5,369 nucleotides of DNA from Clostridiales bacterium UBA1779 (GTDB taxonomy: Bacteria > Bacillota > Clostridia > Oscillospirales > CAG-272). Below the pieces are notes generated by a model that searched no databases, was not told where the DNA came from, and saw only the letters and a program-made list of their open reading frames with translations. The DNA is taken from the NCBI GenBank assembly GCA_002314565.1, contig DCGL01000117.1:1-5369 (forward strand), written 5' to 3'. The position numbers were made by a program, and so were the translations under genes. Shown piece by piece: positions 1 to 4,834 of this stretch (positions within the stretch are counted from its first letter, which is position 1; every line of letters begins with the position of its first letter).

Positions 1-770
1 TGGTTCAGGTGACCGGCGAAGCCGCGACGCCCGTTCAGCTGATAATCCGCAATCTGCTGCGCGTTATCGATATGATTCCCGGGGGCTCAATTGTCGACGG
101 CATCATTGCCCTGTACAATAAGCAGGGACGCCGTGTCGGAGACCTTGCCGCAGGAACAATGGTAATAAAGTACCGCGATAATTTCAGCCTGTCAAAAATT
201 ATTGCCGATGCTGAAAAGGCGGAAGCCGATGCCGAGGCCGGAACAGCGGACGGAACAGATGCTGACGACAGTGACTTTGACATTCTGAGCTTTGTCAGAG
301 CTCAGCGAAGTGAAGAAACGGATAGCACGGCTGCTTCGGAAAACGCAACGGAAACTCCGGATACCGAAATCCCTGTAACGGAGCTGTTTTCCGACAAGGA
401 TGAAAGCAGCACAGCTTTTTTTGATGATAACGAAGCTGCAATGCTTGATAAATACCTTGCGGAGCGCAAAAAATACGTCAACAGATATATGTACGACCAG
501 CGCTTCGCAGAGCTGATCGCAAAGCGTCGGGGATATACCGTGACTTCGGGATTTACCAAAAATCAGGCGCTGAATATTCTGAAATCCACCTCGAATTTCC
601 TGAAATTCAGTGCTGAAGAGAGAAACTTTGCCAATATTGCAAAATCCAATGCTTCAGCGACTGCAGCAAGCGTTTCTTCCGGGGAATCCAAGGACTCCGA
701 ATCCGGTTTTGAACCGATATATGACGAAGACGCAACTGATAATCTGCCGAAGGGGGGACTGAAACAGTGA
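1..770 (+). CDS. RDD-family membrane protein, C-terminal part (5' end outside window)
   Basis: This is the 3' part of a gene whose start lies before the window; the first whole codon is at position 3, and the GTG at 9 is an internal Val codon, not a credible start. The sequence opens in the last part of an RDD domain: RNLLRVIDMIP, a short hydrophobic stretch, then GRRVGDLAAGTMVI, which matches the family signature of a conserved Arg-rich turn followed by GDLAAGT. RDD domains are small helical membrane domains of mostly unknown function; some have been linked to ion or solute transport. After the domain comes an unusual tail of about 195 residues. It has an acidic, Ala/Glu/Asp-rich stretch (about 65-145 counted from position 9), a basic helical segment with YLAERKKYVNRYMYDQRFAELIAKRRGY (written here as a continuous region at 149-176), and an acidic end. 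The tail is predicted cytoplasmic and I do not recognise it. The gene is coupled to the SpoIIM-like gene downstream. RDD assignment is firm; function is unknown. Confidence 0.85.
   Translation, partial: VQVTGEAATPVQLIIRNLLRVIDMIPGGSIVDGIIALYNKQGRRVGDLAAGTMVIKYRDNFSLSKIIADAEKAEADAEAGTADGTDADDSDFDILSFVRAQRSEETDSTAASENATETPDTEIPVTELFSDKDESSTAFFDDNEAAMLDKYLAERKKYVNRYMYDQRFAELIAKRRGYTVTSGFTKNQALNILKSTSNFLKFSAEERNFANIAKSNASATAASVSSGESKDSESGFEPIYDEDATDNLPKGGLKQ
751..757 (+). promoter_or_regulatory. Ribosome binding site for the SpoIIM-like gene
   Basis: The purine run AGGGGGG lies inside the last codons of the RDD gene, with nine bases between it and the GTG at 767. It supports that GTG as the true start and fits translation by coupling across the GTGA overlap. 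Confidence 0.6.
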
Positions 771-1756
771 CAGAAGCCGAATACGTAAAAAAGAATGCTC
801 CTTTGTGGAAGGAGCTCGAAAGCGAAACTGCCTTCTTCAAAAAACGTTCGGGATTTTTCGGTTCTCTCAGCACGAAGGAGCCCATAACGAGAAACCGCAT
901 TGACCGTTATACTGTTATGTATAATCAGGCGGCGAATCATCTTGCCTATGTAAGAACCTTTTTCGGCGAAACCGAAACCGCAAAATACCTCAACCGACTC
1001 GTTGGTAACGCCCACGGCATCGTATACGCGCGTAAAACATATAAAATCCGGGACGGCCTGCGTTTTCTGTGGTCCGGCTTCCCGAAGCTGTTCCGCCGCG
1101 AACTTCTGATGTTTGCAATTTCCTTCCTGCTGATGTTCGGAGGATTTCTGACAGCATATCTCTATACTGTTGCCGACGTCAGGAACGTGTCCCTGTTTTA
1201 CGACGAGTCCTCACTTCAGAATCTTCGTGCTGAAGGGCAATATGAAGACTATTCAGTCGTGACAAACACCTTGCTCGGCACTTATATCGGGGAAAACAAC
1301 ATAATAGTATGCCTCGAAGCCCTGGCAGGAGGCTTTACTCTCGGAATCTTTACAAGCTACGTGCTGATTTATAACGGGATTATCATTGGTGCACTGGCGG
1401 GATACTGCCATGTAAAGGGCACTGCGCTGTTTTTCTGGTCACTCATTCTGCCGCACGGCATAACCGAGCTCTTTGCCATTATGCTGTCGGGAATGGCCGG
1501 ACTTATGATTGCGTACTCCTTCATAAATCCCGGAAGGGTATCACGAAAAACCTCGATGATAATCGCCGGCAAAAAGGCCTGCGGTATTGCCGTCGTCTGT
1601 GTGCTCCTTCTTATAATCTCAGCGGTAATCGAAGGCAATTTCACGCCTCTCGACCTGCCTTACTGGGAAAAATACGCTTTCTCCGCCATCATGTTCTGCC
1701 TGCTTGTGTCGTATTTGTCCTTCCCGGGAAGGGAAAAGTCACTTTTGCAGTCTTGA
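767..1756 (+). CDS. SpoIIM/DUF95-family multi-pass membrane protein
   Basis: A complete 329-residue membrane protein of the stage II sporulation protein M (DUF95) superfamily. The first 110 residues are soluble and helical, opening with YVKKNAPLWKELE, which resembles the usual start of standalone DUF95 proteins. Hydrophobic segments follow at about 112-134, 179-200, 202-214, 222-253, 272-289 and 303-319. The family hallmark is LPHGITEL at 228-235 (His230, Gly231, Glu234), preceded by the small-residue-rich segment ALAGGFTLGIFTSY. The GTG start overlaps the upstream TGA stop (GTGA) and has an upstream purine-rich site, so RDD and SpoIIM-like proteins are probably made together. This pairing is familiar from bacterial operons that also carry MoxR ATPase and DUF58 genes, which would lie upstream if present here. 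True SpoIIM works with SpoIID and SpoIIP in engulfment, but this longer paralogue, beside an RDD gene, is more likely a general membrane protein than the sporulation factor. Family call is confident; role is not known. Confidence 0.85.
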   Translation: MTEAEYVKKNAPLWKELESETAFFKKRSGFFGSLSTKEPITRNRIDRYTVMYNQAANHLAYVRTFFGETETAKYLNRLVGNAHGIVYARKTYKIRDGLRFLWSGFPKLFRRELLMFAISFLLMFGGFLTAYLYTVADVRNVSLFYDESSLQNLRAEGQYEDYSVVTNTLLGTYIGENNIIVCLEALAGGFTLGIFTSYVLIYNGIIIGALAGYCHVKGTALFFWSLILPHGITELFAIMLSGMAGLMIAYSFINPGRVSRKTSMIIAGKKACGIAVVCVLLLIISAVIEGNFTPLDLPYWEKYAFSAIMFCLLVSYLSFPGREKSLLQS

Positions 1757-1810
1757 GACAGGGGGGACGTTCCTTTTGTCTTGGAATGAGACAGAGGGAT
1801 ACTCCTCTTG
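1754..1810 (+). repeat. Degenerate REP-like repeat with hairpin after the SpoIIM-like gene
   Basis: Two imperfect copies of a unit starting TGAGACAG lie at 1754 and 1787. The first continues GGGGACGTTCCTTTTGTCT and the second with a decayed version of it. The first copy includes the stop codon of the SpoIIM-like gene. An 11-bp stem with two G-U pairs forms between 1771-1781 and 1789-1799 with a 7-base loop. It lacks a good following T run, so termination here would be weak at best. The GGGGACG core recurs in the other non-coding gaps of the window. I recall similar GGGGACGTTCC sequences as dispersed repeats in Firmicutes, but cannot check this here. Confidence 0.5.
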
Positions 1811-1892
1811 ATATTCAAAATGCGGTTCAGTGGTCGTTTAATGCAGTCATATGAAAAGATAAAAAAATATTTAGAAAATATCATAAAATGTG

Positions 1893-1921
1893 TTGACATA
1901 TTAAATTGTATGTGGTATAAT
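1893..1921 (+). promoter_or_regulatory. Consensus sigma-A promoter with extended -10 (flotillin gene)
   Basis: The -35 box TTGACA (1893-1898) and -10 box TATAAT (1916-1921) are both perfect and separated by exactly 17 bp. A TG at 1913-1914, one base before the -10, makes it an extended -10 promoter. The sequence upstream (about 1850-1890) is A/T-rich with A tracts, as in UP elements. Transcription should begin near 1928, giving a leader of about 160 nt before the flotillin start. So strong a promoter suggests either high expression or the need for downstream control. Confidence 0.88.
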
Positions 1922-1923
1922 AT

Positions 1924-1953
1924 TGTCAGTCGGAAAGAGAAAACCGACTGACA
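1924..1953. promoter_or_regulatory. Perfect 10-bp inverted repeat at the predicted transcription start
   Basis: TGTCAGTCGG at 1924-1933 is the exact reverse complement of CCGACTGACA at 1944-1953, with a 10-base A-rich spacer. It starts 2 bp after the -10 box and covers the predicted start site. It could be an operator where a dimeric repressor blocks the promoter. If transcription starts at its left edge it could instead be a 5'-end stabilising hairpin in the mRNA. The sequence alone does not decide between them. Confidence 0.6.
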
Positions 1954-1956
1954 GTA

Positions 1957-2056
1957 ATCGCCTGTCTTTCCTATGCTTATGAAGCGGTGGTGAGAGCGTA
2001 CGATTTCCATCCGCATAAAACATAGGGGACGGCGATGCCGTCCCCATTATTTTATG
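1957..2056 (+). ncRNA. Candidate riboswitch or attenuator leader of the flotillin gene
   Basis: Two mutually exclusive folds are visible. In the first, ATCGCC (1957-1962), GTC (1964-1966) and CCTATG (1970-1975) pair with GGCGAT (2031-2036), GAC (2028-2030) and CATAGG (2021-2026). This gives a long closing helix around a structured core at 1976-2020, which itself pairs (GCGG at 1984-1987 with CCGC at 2011-2014, or TTATG at 1977-1981 with CATAA at 2014-2018, and TGG at 1988-1990 with CCA at 2007-2009). In the second, 2025-2033 pairs with 2037-2045 to make a terminator-like hairpin. The two share bases 2025-2036, so only one can form at a time. This is the layout of a transcription-attenuating riboswitch or protein-bound leader. 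I do not recognise the core as purine, SAM, ZTP, fluoride, c-di-GMP, yybP-ykoY, T-box or other classes I know. A chance palindrome from a repeat element is the main alternative. Confidence 0.5.
2014..2056 (+). terminator. Terminator-like hairpin in the flotillin leader
   Basis: GGGGACGGC (2025-2033) and GCCGTCCCC (2037-2045) form a perfect 9-bp GC-rich stem with a 3-base loop. It is followed by ATTATTTTAT, a moderate U tract, and preceded by a matching A-rich side, with CATAAAA (2014-2020) complementary to TTTTATG (2050-2056). It lies between the promoter and the ribosome binding site, so if it works it would stop transcription before the flotillin gene. It would therefore have to be conditional. 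Confidence 0.6.
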
Positions 2057-2073
2057 TAAAATCTTTTATTAAA

Positions 2074-2079
2074 AAGGAG
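2074..2079 (+). promoter_or_regulatory. Ribosome binding site of the flotillin gene
   Basis: AAGGAG lies 7 bases before the ATG at 2087, which fixes that ATG as the start. It lies outside the leader hairpins, so control by the leader would act on transcription rather than by hiding this site. Confidence 0.85.
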
Positions 2080-2086
2080 ACACAAA

Positions 2087-3589
2087 ATGATCTACTACGT
2101 TATCGGTGGAATAGTTGTTCTATTCTTCATCCTTCTCACTTCCTATATCAAAGCCGGTCCTGATGAAGCAATCATGATTTCCGGTATGGGAAAAAAGAGA
2201 ATCCTCATCGGTAAAGCAGGTTTCAGAATTCCTTTCCTGCAGAGAACCGACCGTCTGAGCCTTAAGGCCTTTCAGGTTGACATCAAGACAGACGAAGCAA
2301 TTTCTACAAAGGAATTTATCAATATCAACGTCGACGGTGTAGCAAACCTCAAGATTTCCAGCAATCCTTCAATGATGCTTCGTGCATTCGAAACCATCCT
2401 CAAGATGCCTGAACGCGAGCTTACCAACCAGCTGCAGCAGGTTCTTCAGGGTAACATGCGTGAAATCATCGGTACAGTCGGTATCCGCCAGCTTGTTCAG
2501 GACCGTCAGGGTGTTGCCGAACAGGTTAAGCAGAACGTAGTTCCCGATATGGAAAAGCTCGGTATTGAGCTTGTAAACTTCAATATCCAGTCCTTCAAGG
2601 ATGACAACAACGTCATCGTAAACCTCGGTATTGACAACGTTTCCCAGATTTCCAAGGACGCCGCCATTGCAAAGGCAAACGCCGACAGAGACGTAACAGT
2701 TGCCAAGGCTGCCGCCGAAGAAACCGCAAACAAGGCCCGCGTTGAAGCTCAGGGTAAAATCGCAGAGCAGAACACAGACCTTTCACTTAAGGAATCCGCT
2801 CTTAAGCAGAAGAGTGAATCCGCCCGTGCCGTAGCCGATGCCGCTTATGCCATCGAAAATCAGAAGAGACAGGAAGAGATCAACGTTGCTACTGTCAACG
2901 CCGAAATCGCTCAGAAGGAGCGCGAGGTTGAACTCGGAAACCGTCAGGTAGAACTCGAAGAGAGACGTCTTCAGGCTGAGATCAACAAGAAGGCCGAAGC
3001 TGAAAAGTACGCTGCCGAGCAGAGAGCTCAGGCTGAGCTCTTCACAAGACAGAAGGCTGCCGAAGCTGAAAAGTTCGAGCTTGAAAGACAGGCTGAAATG
3101 CAGAAAATCAAGGCCGAAGCTGACAAGGTCGAAAAGGAAAGAGCTTCCGAAGCTCTCAGAATTCAGGCCGACGCTGAAGCTGCCGCCGCTATCGCAAAGG
3201 CAAATGCCGCCAAGCTTGCCGCCCTTGCCGAGGCCGAAGGTATCAAGGCCAAGGGTGAAGCCGAAGCTGAAGCCATCAAGAAGAAAGCCGACGCTATGAA
3301 GCAGTACGGCGAAGCCGCAACACTGCAGCTCATCCTCGACAGCGGCGTCCTGCCCGAAGTCGTAAAGGCTTACTCCGCTCCTCTCGCCGAAGCCTACAGC
3401 CACATCGGTAACATCACAATGTACGGCGAAGGCAACAATGCAAAGCTCACTCAGGAACTCACAGCCAACGGCACACAGGTTGTCGCCGGTCTCGAGCAGG
3501 CTCTCGGCATTGACATCAAGTCCGTTCTCGCCGGCTATCTCGGCGGCAAGATCCTCGGCGATGTCAAGAAAGACGACAAGGCTGAATAA
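2087..3589 (+). CDS. floT: Flotillin (FloT/YuaG-type SPFH membrane scaffold protein)
   Basis: A 500-residue flotillin, close to the size I recall for Bacillus FloT (about 510). Residues 2-20 form one hydrophobic membrane anchor, then the SPFH/band 7 domain spans about 22-190 (AGPDEAIMISGMG, the LSLKAFQVDI strand, and EKLGIELVNFNIQSFKD near 156-172). From about 192 to 405 there is a long Ala/Glu/Lys-rich coiled coil with the repeated EA patterns typical of flotillins. A C-terminal segment (about 408-490, LQLILDSGVLPEVVKAYSAPL) contributes to oligomer formation in the family. Flotillins form oligomers on the cytoplasmic face of the membrane and organise microdomains that affect fluidity, secretion and signalling complexes. 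The gene has its own promoter, a structured leader and its own terminator, so it is monocistronic. No NfeD-type partner gene (YuaF in Bacillus) lies beside it. Its codon use (GGT, CGT, ATC, AAG, AAC preferred) is more biased than in the upstream pair, suggesting high expression. Confidence 0.95.
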   Translation: MIYYVIGGIVVLFFILLTSYIKAGPDEAIMISGMGKKRILIGKAGFRIPFLQRTDRLSLKAFQVDIKTDEAISTKEFININVDGVANLKISSNPSMMLRAFETILKMPERELTNQLQQVLQGNMREIIGTVGIRQLVQDRQGVAEQVKQNVVPDMEKLGIELVNFNIQSFKDDNNVIVNLGIDNVSQISKDAAIAKANADRDVTVAKAAAEETANKARVEAQGKIAEQNTDLSLKESALKQKSESARAVADAAYAIENQKRQEEINVATVNAEIAQKEREVELGNRQVELEERRLQAEINKKAEAEKYAAEQRAQAELFTRQKAAEAEKFELERQAEMQKIKAEADKVEKERASEALRIQADAEAAAAIAKANAAKLAALAEAEGIKAKGEAEAEAIKKKADAMKQYGEAATLQLILDSGVLPEVVKAYSAPLAEAYSHIGNITMYGEGNNAKLTQELTANGTQVVAGLEQALGIDIKSVLAGYLGGKILGDVKKDDKAE

Positions 3590-3603
3590 TTAGGAATAAT
3601 CCC

Positions 3604-3638
3604 GCGGGGGCGCAAACGCGCCCCCGCAATTTTGTTTT
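3604..3638 (+). terminator. Intrinsic terminator of the flotillin gene
   Basis: A perfect 10-bp stem pairs GCGGGGGCGC (3604-3613) with GCGCCCCCGC (3618-3627) around an AAAC loop, followed by AATTTTGTTTT. It starts 14 bases after the flotillin stop codon and is a strong rho-independent terminator for the + strand. Confidence 0.93.
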
Positions 3639-3646
3639 GGCAGAGT

Positions 3647-3764
3647 GAGCCAGGGGACGTAAGTGGTGGTTCAAAATCAGCCAGGGAAATCAGCCAGGGG
3701 ACGTAAGTGGTGGCTAAAAATTTAGCCATCACTTACGTCCCCTGGCTGATTCCCCTGGCTGATT
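3647..3764. repeat. REP-like cluster with a 44-bp near-perfect palindrome
   Basis: The 21-base unit starting GCCAGGGGACGTAAGTGG occurs directly at 3649-3669 and 3693-3713, 44 bp apart. An inverted copy follows at 3724-3745 (GCCATCACTTACGTCCCC...). Shorter fragments (GCCAGGG at 3680, CCCCTGGC at 3752) lie on the flanks. The arms 3675-3718 and 3721-3764 are complementary over 44 bp with only two mismatches and a 2-base centre. The cluster sits between the flotillin terminator and the convergent peptidase gene, a usual place for REP/BIME elements. Such elements are mobilised by IS200-like REP-associated transposases, none of which is present here. On the minus strand the long stem might also help end peptidase transcription, though no classic T run follows it. 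Confidence 0.8.
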
Positions 3765-3776
3765 CGGACTAAAACT

Positions 3777-4808
3777 TTACACTTTCCCGTAAAATTCTGA
3801 CAACGCGCGTTTGGTTTTGCCGGTCGAGGCGTTTGTGACGGCTTCGGCGGCGAACATGGCGTTGAGGATGGCTTCTTCGGTTGCTTCGGCGGCGGCACGG
3901 AAGCAGGTGTCGATGCAATCTTCGTTCATAAGCTCAACCTGACGGATCTGTGTGTCCTTGGGCGAGGTTCTGTTCGCGGTTGAAAAACCGATGAAGACTT
4001 CTCCGCTGCCGTGTCCGATAAAGGAGCCCAGACGGATGAGGCCGACGTCGCATCTCTTGATAATTCTCTTGAGCTGGCGGTCGCTTGCGGGAATGTCGGT
4101 TGCAAGAATGACGATGCAGCTGCCTTTGTCGGGAAGGTCGGCGTTGATGGCATCGTCGATAGAAGGGCCGATAAGACGACCGTCAATCTGAAGGTCGCGC
4201 AGTTTACCGTGATTCGTCATGACGAGAACGCCGATTGTGTAGTTCTTTCCGTCAAAATTTACGATTCTTGAAGAAGAACCGATGCCGCCCTTGAGTCCGT
4301 GACAGCCCATACCGCGGCCGGAACCGACGGCTCCTTCCGCAAAATCCTCGCAGGCAGAGGCGATTGCTTCATCGAGATTCGTTCTGTCGCAGGGACGGTC
4401 GCGGCCGTCGCTGAGTGAGCCGTCGTTGCATTCGCAGACGAGCGGATTTACGGACACGACGCGCTTTCCCTCAAGAGCGCAGCGGTCAATCATATAGCCG
4501 ACCATGGCGTCGTGAATCTTTCCGACGTTGAGAGTGCCGGTCATTGCAATCGGTGTTTCAAGAGTGCCGAGCTCCTCAATCTGAACGGTACCGGCGGTTT
4601 TGCCGAAGCCGTTGAGCACGTATGAAGCGCAGGGCAGCTTGTGCGTGAAGGGATTTTCGGGGCAGGGCATAATCACCGTGACCCCGGTCTGATGCTTTTC
4701 GTCGATTACGGTTGAATGTCCGACGCTTACCCCGGGGACATCCGTTATTTTATTGAGCTTTCCCGTCGGCATGGATCCGATGTTCAGCCCGTATTCTCTT
4801 GCTCTCAT
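3777..4808 (-). CDS. P1 family (MEROPS S58, DmpA-type) self-processing aminopeptidase
   Basis: A complete 343-residue member of the DmpA/BapA family: Ntn-fold enzymes that cut themselves into two chains and then act on N-terminal residues of small peptides, D-amino acid amides or beta-peptides. The N-terminus has the family signature KITDVPGVSVGHSTV (19-34). A Gly-rich stretch GSGRGMGCHGLKGGIG (162-177) and VLVMTNHG (194-201, Asn199) follow. The cleavage site is Gly229-Ser230 in DKGSCIVILATD, so Ser230 becomes the new N-terminal nucleophile. Ser268 and Glu270 in GHGSGE keep the spacing of Ser288 and Glu290 relative to Ser250 in BapA, so the active site looks intact. At the position of DmpA Tyr146 this protein has ECNDG (Asn128), a variant I recall from other Firmicutes members. 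There is no signal peptide, so it is probably cytoplasmic. The start is supported by a good ribosome binding site. It lies 26 bp after the upstream gene's stop, suggesting an operon. Natural substrate unknown. Confidence 0.93.
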   Translation of the reverse strand: MRAREYGLNIGSMPTGKLNKITDVPGVSVGHSTVIDEKHQTGVTVIMPCPENPFTHKLPCASYVLNGFGKTAGTVQIEELGTLETPIAMTGTLNVGKIHDAMVGYMIDRCALEGKRVVSVNPLVCECNDGSLSDGRDRPCDRTNLDEAIASACEDFAEGAVGSGRGMGCHGLKGGIGSSSRIVNFDGKNYTIGVLVMTNHGKLRDLQIDGRLIGPSIDDAINADLPDKGSCIVILATDIPASDRQLKRIIKRCDVGLIRLGSFIGHGSGEVFIGFSTANRTSPKDTQIRQVELMNEDCIDTCFRAAAEATEEAILNAMFAAEAVTNASTGKTKRALSEFYGKV

Positions 4809-4816
4809 AAAATGAT

Positions 4817-4823
4817 TCCTCCG
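4817..4823 (-). promoter_or_regulatory. Ribosome binding site of the S58 peptidase gene
   Basis: On the minus strand CGGAGGA lies 8 bases before the ATG at 4808, inside the 26-bp gap after the upstream gene. It confirms the start. No separate promoter fits in the gap, so the peptidase is probably co-transcribed with the gene upstream. Confidence 0.85.
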
Positions 4824-4834
4824 AATAAAATTTT

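Noticed and set aside
563..1015. A 150-residue antisense frame across the RDD/SpoIIM junction
   Set aside because: Both + strand genes there have clear family signatures and a coupled start, so the antisense frame is a shadow.
1771..1810. Hairpin after the SpoIIM-like gene as an intrinsic terminator
   Set aside because: The stem includes G-U pairs and is not followed by a T run. It is better described as part of a degenerate repeat, though weak termination is possible.
1820..1951. A 43-codon + strand frame in the gap before the flotillin gene
   Set aside because: It has no ribosome binding site, runs through the -35 and -10 boxes, and ends in the palindrome. It would not be on the transcript from the promoter at 1893-1921.
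1984..2014. GGTGG in the leader as a T-box antiterminator
   Set aside because: The T-box consensus around AGGGTGGNACCGCG is absent, and the leader is too short for the usual specifier stem. Flotillin is also not a typical T-box target.
2783..3403. A 206-residue open frame antisense to the flotillin gene
   Set aside because: It is the complement of the Ala/Glu/Lys-rich coiled coil, giving a low-complexity Leu/Phe/Ser/Gly product. There is no supporting ribosome binding site or family resemblance.
3649..3713. Direct repeats 44 bp apart as a minimal CRISPR array
   Set aside because: There are only two direct copies, the 'spacer' contains another fragment of the same repeat, and an inverted copy follows. 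No cas genes are present. A REP-like cluster explains it better.
3952..4271. Two + strand frames of 79 and 86 residues inside the peptidase gene
   Set aside because: They are opposite a well-supported S58 peptidase with all its motifs, and their products look like no known family.
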